Of a stretch of DNA of 64,000 nt, positions 1 to 7,442 are shown piece by piece. The number at the start of each line of letters is the position of its first letter. The stretch's first letter is position 1. Source of the stretch: Actinomadura nitritigenes (lineage in GTDB: Bacteria; Actinomycetota; Actinomycetes; Streptosporangiales; Streptosporangiaceae). The DNA is taken from NCBI RefSeq assembly GCF_017573545.1, contig NZ_JAGEOK010000041.1, positions 20,592 through 84,591 of the forward strand. The letters run 5' to 3'. Position numbers and translations under genes: made by a program. Below the pieces are notes generated by a model. The model worked only from the letters and a program-made list of their open reading frames with translations, had not been told where the DNA came from and made no database searches.

Positions 1-362
1 GGCACGGACTCGGGACGGAAGAGCACGAGGGTTCCGCCCACGTCGGCGATGTCGTCCCAGCGGTGCACGCGGCCCGGCCGGATCCAGACGATCGTGCCCG
101 GCTCCAAGTGGTGATGGACGAAATCCACCGTCGCCGCTCCCCGCCCTTCACCGACGATCGCGAGCACATGGAAGTCAGCCCGCTGCAACGGCGGAAGTTC
201 GCTGCCTGCGGGCATGGCGCGCAGCTGGGAGAACGTGATCACTTCGACGCCGCCGTCCGCCGCGTCGCCCGCCTCGTAGCGCAGCGTTCGGATGGAAGCG
301 TGCTGTCCGTTTTTCACCATGGGCAGGCCGGAGCTTACCTGTTCCGGGAGGCCGCCGGTCAT
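1..362 (-). CDS. AraC-type regulator, N-terminal cupin part (partial)
   Basis: An open minus-strand frame runs from an ATG at 362 off the left edge, giving about 120 residues. The translation looks like the cupin-like sensor half of AraC-family regulators: after a short lead come FHVLAIVGEGRG, then a turn rich in His (VHHHLEPGTIVWIRPGRVHRW), which is the usual effector-binding beta-barrel pattern. The C-terminal helix-turn-helix would lie outside the window, so the regulator assignment is inferred from the cupin part. It is divergent from the hydrolase at 394, with only about 30 bp between the two starts, so it probably controls that gene. It could instead be a stand-alone cupin protein. Confidence 0.7.
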   Translation of the reverse strand, partial: MTGGLPEQVSSGLPMVKNGQHASIRTLRYEAGDAADGGVEVITFSQLRAMPAGSELPPLQRADFHVLAIVGEGRGAATVDFVHHHLEPGTIVWIRPGRVHRWDDIADVGGTLVLFRPESV

Positions 363-393
363 TAGCGTCGAAGGAGATGAAAGGAGAGTCCCG

Positions 394-1191
394 ATGGACA
401 AGCGATACGTGAACGTCCAGGGCGGACGGCTGCCGGTGTGGGTCCGCGACGGTGAGCCTGCGGCGCTGGTGTTCCTCCACTACTGGGGCGGCTCCCACCG
501 CACCTTCGCGCCGGTGATCGACCGGCTCGCGTCCGGACGCGCCGTCGTGTCCTACGACCACCGCGGCTGGGGCGCGGCCCGCGACCTTCCCGGCCCCTAC
601 GGGATCGAGCGCCTCGCCGACGACGTGCTGGACGTCGTCCGCGGGCTGGGGCTCGACCGGTACGTGCTCGTCGGGCACTCGATGGGCGGGAAGACGGCCC
701 AGCTCGTCGCGTCGCGGCGGCCCGGCGGGCTGGCCGGGCTCGTCCTCGTCGCCCCGGCCCCGCCGCGCCCGGCCGTGGACGCGCGGGCGGCGGAGGCGCT
801 GGCGCACGCCTACGACAGCCGTGCGACGGTCGGCGACGCGCTCCAGCACGTCCTGACCCACCGGCCCCTGCCCGCCGGCCTGCGCGAACAGGTGATCAAC
901 GACAGCCTCGCCGCGAGCGACGACGCCCGGCTCGCCTGGCCGCGCCACGGCATCACCGAGGACATCACCGCCGCCGCGCGCGCCATCGACGTCCCCGTCC
1001 ACGTCCTGGCCGGGCGGCACGACCGGGTCGACCCGCCCGCGTCGCTGGAGGCCGACCTCCTGCCCGTCGTCCCGGGCGCGCGCATGACGGTCATCGAGGA
1101 CACGGGCCACCTGTCCCCGCTGGAGGCCCCCGGTGCGCTCGCCGCCGAGATAGACCGCTTCACGGCCGACCTGGTTCCGGCCCGTCCCTGA
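394..1191 (+). CDS. alpha/beta-fold hydrolase
   Basis: A 265-residue protein with the complete catalytic triad of the alpha/beta hydrolase fold: nucleophile Ser96 in GHSMGG, acid Asp210 in AGRHDRVD, and base His239 in DTGHLSPLE. FLHYWGG near residue 28 is the oxyanion-hole segment and SYDHRGWG (53-60) the following strand-turn. The ATG at 394 is preferred over an earlier in-frame start at 292 because a GGAGAG-type ribosome site lies just upstream (381-388) and the earlier stretch overlaps the divergent cupin gene. Substrate cannot be told from sequence; small esters, lactones or C-C hydrolase substrates are all possible. Likely controlled by the divergent AraC-type gene. Confidence 0.9.
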   Translation: MDKRYVNVQGGRLPVWVRDGEPAALVFLHYWGGSHRTFAPVIDRLASGRAVVSYDHRGWGAARDLPGPYGIERLADDVLDVVRGLGLDRYVLVGHSMGGKTAQLVASRRPGGLAGLVLVAPAPPRPAVDARAAEALAHAYDSRATVGDALQHVLTHRPLPAGLREQVINDSLAASDDARLAWPRHGITEDITAAARAIDVPVHVLAGRHDRVDPPASLEADLLPVVPGARMTVIEDTGHLSPLEAPGALAAEIDRFTADLVPARP

Positions 1192-1201
1192 CGCCGTGCG
1201 A

Positions 1202-1235
1202 GCCCGGTGGCGCACGACGTCGCGTGCCGCCGGGC
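1202..1235. terminator. stem-loop between convergent genes
   Basis: The arms GCCCGGTGGCGCACG and CGTGCCGCCGGGC pair over 13 positions with one G-T pair and a 2-nt bulge around a 6-nt loop. It sits in the short gap between the convergent hydrolase and methyltransferase genes, so it can stop transcription from both sides. There is no T-run, as is common in high-GC actinobacteria. Confidence 0.4.
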
Positions 1236-1244
1236 CCGCCCGCC

Positions 1245-2363
1245 TCAGATCACGTCGGACGGACGGTCGAGCCAGACGCGCTGCCCCTCCGGGCCGGCGA
1301 CCAGCCCGAACCGGTCCCGTCCGGGACTTCCCCACTCGACCCAGCGCAGGTAGGCGGCCTCCACCTCGTCCCACAACCGACGCTCACCGCCCTGGACCAC
1401 CGGAAAGTCGTCCGCGCCCGCCCGGTACGAGCACCGCGCCCACGACGTCCCCGCCTCGTCGACGAGCACCAGGACCGGCCGCCCCCGGACGATCCGCTCG
1501 GCACCGAGCACGTCGGGCAGCATCCCGGCGATCGCGACGTCCGCCCCGTACGAGTCGCCGGTCACGGTCCGCGGATCCAGCCGCGTTCGCGTCTCGTCGC
1601 CGTCCCGGTCGAGGTCGCCGAACCCGGGACTGCGCTGCGACCGCAGCATCATGTAGTCGGCCGAGCCGTGGAACCGCCCGATCGCGCGGCCGTCGCCCGT
1701 GACCGTGAGCCGCGCCTTGTGCCCGTCCCCGAACGACGGCATCCAGGGGAAGAGGACCACCCCGCCCGGCCGCGTCTGCTCGATCCAGCTCGGCGGCAGG
1801 ACGGTGACCCCGCACGTCACATGGACCCGGTCGAACGGCGCCCGCGCGGGAACGCCCTCCTCGCCGTCGCCGACCACCAGGTCCGGCGCGAACCCCGCCT
1901 CGCGCAGGTTCGCCGCCGCCCTCTCCGCGACCCGCCCGTCCACCTCGACGGACGTCACCCGCCTGGCGCCGAGCCTGGACGACAGCAGGGCCGCCGTCCA
2001 GCCCGTCCCCGTGCCGATCTCCAGCACGCGGTCGTGATCGCGGGGCGCGAGCAGTTCGAGGAAGCTCATCACCGCCCCGGGCGCCGACAGCGACGACGTC
2101 CTCATCCCTTCGCCCGATGCCGGATCCCCGGCACCGTCGTCCACCTGCGTGACGATCGCGGCGTCGGCATAGGCGGCCTCCCGCCACCGCTCCGGATCGG
2201 CGGCCCGGTCGATCGTGAAAGGAGCACCGGCACCGTCGGGCGTGCACCACGCCCGGTCCGGCACGAACAGATGGCGCGGCGCCGCGTGCATCGCCCGCTC
2301 CCACTCCGGGCTGCGCAGGTCACCGCTCTCCCGCAGCCGCCGGACGAGGTCGGATGCCGTCAC
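1245..2363 (-). CDS. RiPP-associated PIMT-like O-methyltransferase
   Basis: A 372-residue SAM-dependent methyltransferase related to protein L-isoaspartyl O-methyltransferase (PIMT). The SAM-binding glycine loop EIGTGTG is at 115-121 and the PIMT substrate-loop motif TSSLSAPGAVMSFLELL at 89-105. The long C-terminal extension ends in WVEWGSPGRDRFGL (341-354) and QRVWLDRP (361-368), the kind of C-terminal motif known from methyltransferases in lanthipeptide, graspetide, lasso peptide and imiditide clusters; housekeeping PIMTs of about 210-230 residues lack it. The GTG start at 2363 overlaps the stop of the 35-aa peptide gene (GTGA), so the two are translationally coupled. The family's known chemistry is methylation of a precursor Asp followed by aspartimide formation. 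No ATP-grasp, LanB/C/M or lasso cyclase is in the window. Confidence 0.85.
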   Translation of the reverse strand: MTASDLVRRLRESGDLRSPEWERAMHAAPRHLFVPDRAWCTPDGAGAPFTIDRAADPERWREAAYADAAIVTQVDDGAGDPASGEGMRTSSLSAPGAVMSFLELLAPRDHDRVLEIGTGTGWTAALLSSRLGARRVTSVEVDGRVAERAAANLREAGFAPDLVVGDGEEGVPARAPFDRVHVTCGVTVLPPSWIEQTRPGGVVLFPWMPSFGDGHKARLTVTGDGRAIGRFHGSADYMMLRSQRSPGFGDLDRDGDETRTRLDPRTVTGDSYGADVAIAGMLPDVLGAERIVRGRPVLVLVDEAGTSWARCSYRAGADDFPVVQGGERRLWDEVEAAYLRWVEWGSPGRDRFGLVAGPEGQRVWLDRPSDVI

Positions 2364-2467
2364 TTGCCCCTCTTCCCGCCGCCACCGGTGTTGTCGTCGT
2401 CCTTCCTGTCCGGGGGAATCGGCTGCCCGGGCCGGTGCGTGTCGTCATTGTTGTCGTGCTTGCCCAT
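2360..2467 (-). CDS. putative imiditide-like RiPP precursor peptide
   Basis: A 35-codon gene directly upstream of, and overlapping by 4 bp, the PIMT-like methyltransferase. The peptide is almost all charged or turn-forming: MGKHDNNDDTHRPG at 1-14, PIPPD at 16-20, RKDDDNTGGGG at 21-31 and a basic tail KRGK at 32-35. It has no Cys, Ser or aromatic residue, so lanthionine or thiazole chemistry on it is unlikely, but seven Asp are available, two in contexts prone to aspartimide formation (Asp9-Thr10, Asp25-Asn26). A perfect AAGGAGG site sits 7 nt before the ATG. Small size, charge and coupling to a standalone PIMT fit imiditide precursors; the class assignment is inference. Confidence 0.7.
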   Translation of the reverse strand: MGKHDNNDDTHRPGQPIPPDRKDDDNTGGGGKRGK

Positions 2468-2474
2468 CGCCGTA

Positions 2475-2481
2475 CCTCCTT
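2475..2481 (-). promoter_or_regulatory. strong ribosome binding site of the 35-aa peptide gene
   Basis: On the minus strand AAGGAGG lies 7 nt upstream of the ATG at 2467. It is one of the strongest Shine-Dalgarno matches in the window and is the main evidence that the tiny reading frame is translated. Confidence 0.7.
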
Positions 2482-2675
2482 GTTTCGCGCCGGGCCCCCT
2501 GCCGGGACGCCGCATTACCGACCCGAGAACAACCGGCACGTGAGAAGCGCACCGACCGCCTCCATCCGCGATTCCGGACCGCCGCGGGGAAACAGAACCT
2601 CGCCCTGTCTCGGAGGCGCCGGCCGAAAGGCCCGCGCCCGGCCGGCCGCGAGCCGCCGCCGAAGAGCACGACCCC

Positions 2676-3071
2676 CTAGAGGCCGCATTTCGCCCACGTG
2701 ACCTTTCCGCCCTCCACCAGCGGCCGCGTTCCCCACGAGAGGGCGAGCTGCGAGACCATGAACACGCCGCGCCCGGACGTGGCCTGCACGTCCTCCGCGC
2801 GCACCACCGGACGCCCGTCCCCGCCGTCCCACACCTCGATCACGGCGCCGCCGTCCCGCTCGTCCCGGAACACCCGCACCACGACCGGACCTTCGCCGTG
2901 CACGCACGAATTCGTGACGAGCTCACTCACCAGGACGCGTCCGATGTAGTCGTCGCGCGAGCCCCATTCGCGGAACCATTCCGCGAGGAACCGCCGCGCC
3001 AGCCTCGGAGCCCGATCATCCGGCTCCAACACCAGCGTCGGCACGTCCGGCGTCATGGCATTCAGGGACAT
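2676..3071 (-). CDS. ATP-binding protein, anti-sigma/SpoIIAB-like kinase fold
   Basis: A 131-residue single-domain GHKL ATPase of the anti-sigma-factor type. The N-box SELVTNSCVHG is at 49-59 (Asn54 would bind Mg-ATP), the G1 motif is around WDGGDGRP (81-88) and the G2 box is TSGRGVFMV (98-106). The start at 3071 is chosen because GGGAGG lies just upstream and earlier in-frame starts would run into the divergent regulator. In actinobacteria such proteins often sit beside an XRE/DUF5753 regulator and a DUF397 protein (WhiJ-type loci), exactly the arrangement here: those two are divergently encoded from 3240. The 208 bp between its stop and the RiPP-like peptide start hold no convincing gene. 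Confidence 0.85.
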   Translation of the reverse strand: MSLNAMTPDVPTLVLEPDDRAPRLARRFLAEWFREWGSRDDYIGRVLVSELVTNSCVHGEGPVVVRVFRDERDGGAVIEVWDGGDGRPVVRAEDVQATSGRGVFMVSQLALSWGTRPLVEGGKVTWAKCGL

Positions 3072-3239
3072 ATCGCCCGCCCTCCCTGACAGATTTCGGA
3101 TTCGGCAGGCACCAGCGAAGCGCATGAGCAACACTCTGCGTGACAACAGGAGTTCATTCGCGTAATCACGCCTGGTGAGGTTGGCGATCGCTCGCCGCTC
3201 CTTGCCGGGCGGCGCGGAACGGTTGCGGGAGGATGCGAC

Positions 3240-4040
3240 ATGGTCCGGAAGGCTCGCCACAACTCGCAGGCCATCAGCCCGACGCTCATCGCGTTCGGGA
3301 ACCAGGTGCGCTACTACCGCGAGCGGATGAAGCTCAGTCAAGACCGTCTCGGCGAGCGATTCCCCGTCAGCGGCTCGTACATCGGGCAGATCGAGGTGGG
3401 CAAGACCCGCTGCACCGAGGAGTTCGCGCAGCAGCTGGACGAGCTGGTGGGCGCAGACGGGTGCCTCGCCCGGCTCTGGAAGGACCTCGTCCAGGACGCC
3501 GCCTACCCCACCTGGTTCGACTGGCCCGCCATCGAACGCGACGCCGCGATGCTCCAAGCCTTCCAGATATCCGTGGTCGATGGCCTGCTGCAGACTCCCG
3601 ACTACGCGATGGCCCTGTTGGAAGACAAGGCGGCAGTGGAGGCGCGCATGGCACGGCAGAGCATCCTCTTGCGAGAAGATCCGGCTCCGCCAGCCCTCGC
3701 TGTTCTCCTCGACGAGGCCGTCCTCTACCGCGAAGTCGGCGATCACAGAGTCATGCGAGAGCAGCTAGAGCATCTGATCGAGGTGCAGGGAAGACGCCTC
3801 ACGGTGCAGATCGTGCCGTGCGCGGTGCACGAGGGCCTCTCCGGTTCCTTCGTGCTCGCGACCATGGCGGACCGCAGCGAGGTAGCTTATGTGGAGACGG
3901 CGATTCGCGGTCTCACGATGGCGGGCGTCGGGGACGTGGCGAAACTTTCCGAATCGCTATGCTCCTTGCGGGCCAACGCTCATTCCGTGCGAGAGTCCAT
4001 GGAGATTATCCGTAGGGTGGTAGCGGAGAGATGGACCTGA
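3240..4040 (+). CDS. XRE-family regulator with DUF5753 (WhiJ-like)
   Basis: A 266-residue DNA-binding protein. An N-terminal Cro/C1 helix-turn-helix covers about residues 12-70 (YYRERMKLSQDRLGERF, then GSYIGQIEVGKTRC) and a DUF5753 effector-type domain fills about 85-260 (from WFDWPAIERDAAMLQAFQ; ends in the typical ESMEIIRRV). ATG 3240 has a GGGAGG site 8 nt upstream. Its last ten bases overlap the start of the DUF397 gene, so the two are co-translated. This is the WhiJ-type arrangement found in many copies in streptomycetes and relatives, where it influences development or specialised metabolism; which genes it controls here cannot be seen. Confidence 0.9.
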   Translation: MVRKARHNSQAISPTLIAFGNQVRYYRERMKLSQDRLGERFPVSGSYIGQIEVGKTRCTEEFAQQLDELVGADGCLARLWKDLVQDAAYPTWFDWPAIERDAAMLQAFQISVVDGLLQTPDYAMALLEDKAAVEARMARQSILLREDPAPPALAVLLDEAVLYREVGDHRVMREQLEHLIEVQGRRLTVQIVPCAVHEGLSGSFVLATMADRSEVAYVETAIRGLTMAGVGDVAKLSESLCSLRANAHSVRESMEIIRRVVAERWT

Positions 4041-4243
4041 ACAACATTTCCTGGCGTAAGAGCAGCCACAGCACCAACAACGGCGGGCAGTGTGTCGAGC
4101 TTGGTGCTCTCCCCAATGCCGTCGTCGCACGAGACAGCAAGGACCCGGACGGTCCCAGGCTGGTGTTCGACCGGCGTGCGTTCGCGGAGTTCCTGACGAG
4201 CGTCGAGCGGTGGTCACCGGATGGCGGTGGCCGGGTGCGTTGA
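4031..4243 (+). CDS. DUF397 domain protein
   Basis: A 70-residue protein consisting of one DUF397 domain: SWRKSSHSTNNGGQCVELG near the start, then VVARDSKDPDGPRLVF and a closing AFAEFLTSVERW helix. DUF397 proteins are small partners of XRE/DUF5753 regulators, and the ATG here lies inside the end of the regulator gene (10-bp overlap). The biochemical role of the family is not established; toxin-antitoxin-like and co-regulator roles have been proposed. Confidence 0.9.
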   Translation: MDLNNISWRKSSHSTNNGGQCVELGALPNAVVARDSKDPDGPRLVFDRRAFAEFLTSVERWSPDGGGRVR

Positions 4244-4260
4244 GTCGTGGCGTGTCGCCC

Positions 4261-4782
4261 TTATGCGGGCTTTCGGACTTCCGTCGTGCGGTGCTGCGGC
4301 GCGGGAACTCCGCCTCCCGCCGTCGGATGGTTCCAGAGGATCTGCACCTTCTTGGGGTGGTGGCGATCGGCCCGGCACGCGTATCCGGTCTTGCCCGCGC
4401 CGATGGCGCCGGCGATCATGGGCGACACCGCCGCCGTGCTGTCCGTCTCGTACGGGGCCTCGCCAGGGGTCTGTACTCGCACGTGGAACCGGTAGACGCG
4501 GTCGTCGTTGATGGTCGAGCGCTCGTCACTCACCTTGAGGACCGTGGCGGTGCACCGCAGCGCGTCAGAGGCGCTGACCTGGCTGGTCATGAGCTGGTGC
4601 TCCTGTTTCACCACGAAGGTCATCGCCCAGCCGATGCCCACGGCGGCGAGCATCATGAGCACGCCGCCGGCTACCGTGCCGTCGCGGTCGCGTATGCCGG
4701 TCACGAGGCCGAACAGGCCCATGGCGAACACGCCCAGCAGCACGACGTACAGGAAGACGTTAAAGACGATCACAAGGTTCAT
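4261..4782 (-). CDS. two-helix membrane protein, DUF3592-like
   Basis: A 173-residue protein with two predicted membrane helices near the N terminus (about 5-26, VFNVFLYVVLLGVFAMGLFG, and 37-56, VAGGVLMMLAAVGIGWAMTF), followed by an extracytoplasmic or cytosolic beta-rich domain containing RCTATVLKVSDE and YRFHVRVQTPGEAPYE. That order resembles DUF3592-type proteins, but the match is from pattern only. The ATG at 4782 is preferred because the helix begins immediately after it; a start 15 codons earlier is possible. It is convergent with the DUF397 gene with only about 17 bp between stops. Confidence 0.7.
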   Translation of the reverse strand: MNLVIVFNVFLYVVLLGVFAMGLFGLVTGIRDRDGTVAGGVLMMLAAVGIGWAMTFVVKQEHQLMTSQVSASDALRCTATVLKVSDERSTINDDRVYRFHVRVQTPGEAPYETDSTAAVSPMIAGAIGAGKTGYACRADRHHPKKVQILWNHPTAGGGVPAPQHRTTEVRKPA

Positions 4783-4856
4783 TGAACGCCGTATCGGCCG
4801 GAATGCGGTGCGGAATCGTGGCCGCAAAAGGACTGCCGGATTCGGTGGCCGGACTT

Positions 4857-4901
4857 GTCTCCCTCGACGGCCGGGGTGGTTGTCCCGGTGTCGAGGGAGA
4901 C
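4857..4901 (-). terminator. stem-loop downstream of the CU044_5270-type pseudogene
   Basis: Perfect 12-bp arms GTCTCCCTCGAC and GTCGAGGGAGAC enclose a 21-nt loop that can itself pair partly. It lies about 50 bp beyond the stop of the decayed minus-strand gene and before the next minus-strand gene, so it probably ended that gene's transcript. Confidence 0.5.
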
Positions 4902-4951
4902 CGTTGTCGCCCAGGTCAGTGGTTCTGGGCCTTGAGGTGCTCGTTCATGTA

Positions 4952-5630
4952 CTAGATCTTGAGCCGGTAGCCGCCCGCCATCCGGCCGAGGTTGTCGATG
5001 TGCGGCATGGCCGCGAGGGCGCGGTAGGCGGTGGCGCGGACCTTCGCCGGGGCGGGTGTCGCGGCCAGCAGATCCTTGAGCAGGTTGATGGTGGTGATCT
5101 GCGGCTGGTCCCGGGCGCCCGGAGCGGCGCTCGGAGCAGCGCGGCCTTAAGCTGGACGGGATCGGTCGGCAGCCGCTGGATGTGGGCGAAGCCGAGGTCG
5201 GCGACCCTGATCAGCGACCGCTTCTCGACGCGGCTGACCAGGCCCGGCGCGACGCTGAGCCACGTGCTGCCGTCGCGCCGCGTCCACCACTCGGAGACCT
5301 GGGTGACCCTGCCCAGCTTTTCGACCCACCTGGTGTGCCAGTACCTGCCGGAGCTCGCGGGCTTGGACCCCGCGGTGGTCGCGGCGGCGAGCATGACCTG
5401 CCGCCCGGACAGGACCGGCTCCTACTACGCGTCCGGCGCCGACAGATCGGAGACGACCGCGGCCGCCGCGGCTGTGAGCCCGACTCCGGCGGCGATCCAG
5501 CGCTTCCTGCGCCTGGGCTTGACGGGGCCGCCGCGCATCGTGTTCTGGAGCCGGTGCCGGCTGCGGTTCACGGTGTCGGTGGACGGTTCGGGCCCGGCCG
5601 TTGCCGCGCCGGACCTGGACAGCGGGGCGG
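4952..5630 (-). pseudogene. decayed CU044_5270-type membrane-anchored protein gene
   Basis: Minus-strand fragments in two frames rebuild one protein. The first piece has RRKRWIAAGVGLTAAAAAVV (a single membrane helix), then two consecutive TAG stops at 5422-5427. Reading continues in the same frame through MLAAATTAGSKPASSGRYWHT and VSEWWTRRDGSTWLSVAPG to about 5150. The frame then shifts and resumes as INLLKDLLAATPAPAKVRATAYRALAAM, ending at a TAG at 4952. The order (basic stretch, helix, LLAAA, SGRYWxxR, then a late helical segment) fits CU044_5270-family proteins of Actinomadura and relatives. The N terminus seems cut short against the acetyltransferase gene. Such proteins often sit beside an ECF sigma factor gene, which is absent here. 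Confidence 0.7.
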
Positions 5631-5634
5631 TGGA

Positions 5635-6210
5635 TCACTCGGGAGCGGCCCATTCCTCGGCCAGGATCGCGTATGAGAGACCGTCGAGCCATCCCTTGGT
5701 GCGGTGGAGGGAGTCTTTCACCGTGTGCTGTTCGCGGCGCATCCCCACCCGCTCCATCAGCCGCCACGAAGGTTCGTTGTCGTAGAAGCACTCCGCGTGC
5801 AGGCGGCGCAGGCCGAGCCTCCCGAAGGCGATGTCGATGAGGGCGCGTACCGCTTCGGTGGCGTAGCCCTTGCCGCCGTAGGAGGGATCCAACGTCCACC
5901 CGAGCTCTGCTTGGACGCCTTTCGCCTGGTCGGCGACCTCCTCCTGGGCCCAAGCGTCCTGGACCTGCAGCGTCAGATCGCCGATCACCCGGCCGTCCAG
6001 TTCGACGACGAGCAGGTCCGTGAGCCGCTCCTCGCGGAGAAAACGCTCACGGTAGCCGTCGTACGTCGTCGTGGCGGCCCCGACCCACTCGTGAGTCTCC
6101 GGCAGTTGCCGGTAGGTCCAGGTCGCGTCCAGGTCGTCGGGGGAGGCCCGGCGCAGCAGCAGCCGGTCGGTGGAGATCGGCCAGTCCAGCGTGTCGAGTG
6201 GGTGGCGCAT
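5635..6210 (-). CDS. GNAT-family N-acetyltransferase (RimJ/RimL-like)
   Basis: A 191-residue acetyltransferase. It opens with the typical STDRLLLRRASPDDLDA of RimJ/RimL-type enzymes, has the acetyl-CoA-binding segment ELGWTLDPSYGGKGYATEAV at about 104-123 and the following helix RALIDIAFGRLGLRRLHAECF, and ends with ERVGMRREQHTVKDS. The acceptor could be a protein N terminus or a small molecule and cannot be predicted. ATG 6210 is the first start that keeps the domain intact, although no clear ribosome site precedes it. The end of the gene abuts the remnant of the CU044_5270-type gene. Confidence 0.88.
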   Translation of the reverse strand: MRHPLDTLDWPISTDRLLLRRASPDDLDATWTYRQLPETHEWVGAATTTYDGYRERFLREERLTDLLVVELDGRVIGDLTLQVQDAWAQEEVADQAKGVQAELGWTLDPSYGGKGYATEAVRALIDIAFGRLGLRRLHAECFYDNEPSWRLMERVGMRREQHTVKDSLHRTKGWLDGLSYAILAEEWAAPE

Positions 6211-6303
6211 GGGCTCATGCTGACAGAGCCGTGGTGACACACAAAACGGATTACTTCCTGAACGACGCGCTGCCGTGCCCGCCGCCCGCCGGAAGACCTG
6301 CCG

Positions 6304-6807
6304 GTGCGCGTGAGCCTTGTCCACGGAGAACTCGTCGTGAGGGCGCGCCGCCGTCCGATTCACCAGCGCATCGCGCGGCGGTTGGCGACTCGCATCGAGG
6401 ACGCCGCCCCCGATGCCTGGCAGGTCGACACCGACGTGGACGTCCTCCTCGACGACGACGAGGTGGAGCCGGTCGAGATCGCTCCCGACATCGTTGTGTA
6501 CTCCGCCGTCCATGACGTCTACGAGCGTCCGATCCCGGCTGAGTTGGTCGTTCTCGTCGCCGAGGTCGTGTCGCCGTCCACCAAGCGCAAGGACCGGCGG
6601 ACGCAGCCCGCGCTCTACGCGGAGGCGGGGATCCGGCACTACTGGCGTGTGGAGACCGACCAGACCGCACCGGCGTTCGCGGTCTACACATATGAACTGG
6701 ACGACGCCACCGGCGCATACGTCGCGAGCGGTGTGCACCATGACCGGATCGCCCTCGCCGTGCCGTTCGACCTGGACATCGAGCTCAAGGCCGTCCGCGA
6801 GCGCTGA
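6304..6807 (+). CDS. Uma2-family (DUF820) restriction-endonuclease-fold protein
   Basis: About 167 residues of the Uma2/DUF820 family, a PD-(D/E)XK-fold group. The core is visible: LVHGELVVRARRRPIHQRI near the start, PDIVVYSAV (conserved Asp), VVLVAEVVSPSTKRKDR (the E-x-V-S-P-S-x-x-x-x-D signature) and YAEAGIRHYWRVE. GTG 6304 is the first recognised start in this frame, but the frame is open from 6262 and reads PEDLPV just before it. That looks like the normal family N terminus, so the protein may be slightly truncated or use an unrecognised start. Uma2 genes occur as scattered singletons in actinobacteria; their physiological role is unknown. Confidence 0.8.
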   Translation: MRVSLVHGELVVRARRRPIHQRIARRLATRIEDAAPDAWQVDTDVDVLLDDDEVEPVEIAPDIVVYSAVHDVYERPIPAELVVLVAEVVSPSTKRKDRRTQPALYAEAGIRHYWRVETDQTAPAFAVYTYELDDATGAYVASGVHHDRIALAVPFDLDIELKAVRER

Positions 6808-6884
6808 GACCGGGTCGTCCACGGGTCCGCTGAGGGGCCGGAGGATCGCTGGGTGTTCCTGCAGGTCGTGTCATGACCCTGCGG

Positions 6885-7442
6885 TCATTTGCCGCGGGCG
6901 CCGTCGATGCGCTCGCGGAGGAGGTCCGCGTGCCCGTTGTGCTGGGCGTACTCCTCGATCATGTGGAGGAGCACCCAGCGCAGCGAGACCGTCCCGCGCC
7001 AGGCGTCCCGGCCCTCGACGTCGAGGTGAGGCGCGGCGGCCGTGAAGGCGCCGGCGAAGGCGACCTCGTCGCGCCACGCGTCCCAGGCGGCGGCGATCAC
7101 GCCGGGGTCCGGGACGGCGCCGTCGAAGTCGCCGTCCGGGTCGGCGGCGGACGAGAAGCGCGGCGGGGCGTCGTGCCCGGCCAGCACCTGCCGGAACCAG
7201 CGGCGCTCGACGTCGGCGAGGTGCCGGACGAGCCCGAGCAGCGACAGCGTCGACGGCTCGACGGCCCGGAGCGCCAGCTCCGCGCCCAGGCCCGCGCATT
7301 TCAGCTCCAGCGTGGCCCGCTGCGACGCGAGGACGTCGAGGAGCATGCGGCGCTCGTCGCCCACGGCCGGGAAGGCGAACCTGTCCCCGTCGCCGTCGGC
7401 TGCGAAGAACTCGGCTCTTCTGGACCGTGCGATGCCGCTCAT
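6885..7442 (-). CDS. DinB-family protein (DUF664, mycothiol-type)
   Basis: A 185-residue four-helix-bundle protein of the DinB/DUF664 type. Recognisable segments are RATLELKCAGLGAELALR, STLSLLGLVRHLADVERRWF (first metal His near residue 72) and SLRWVLLHMIEEYAQHNGHADLLRE (the His pair of the C-terminal helix). In actinobacteria many such proteins are thiol-dependent transferases or detoxification enzymes using mycothiol. The start overlaps the stop of the dehydrogenase gene by 4 bp (ATGA), so the two are co-translated. Confidence 0.87.
   Translation of the reverse strand: MSGIARSRRAEFFAADGDGDRFAFPAVGDERRMLLDVLASQRATLELKCAGLGAELALRAVEPSTLSLLGLVRHLADVERRWFRQVLAGHDAPPRFSSAADPDGDFDGAVPDPGVIAAAWDAWRDEVAFAGAFTAAAPHLDVEGRDAWRGTVSLRWVLLHMIEEYAQHNGHADLLRERIDGARGK

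Noticed and set aside
1245..2467. Graspetide or lanthipeptide cluster
   Set aside because: No ATP-grasp ligase or lanthionine synthetase gene is present and the peptide has no Ser/Cys; imiditide-like is the better reading.
2515..2907. Minus-strand frame over the RiPP leader region
   Set aside because: It overlaps the ATP-binding gene out of frame and lacks a ribosome site or domain.
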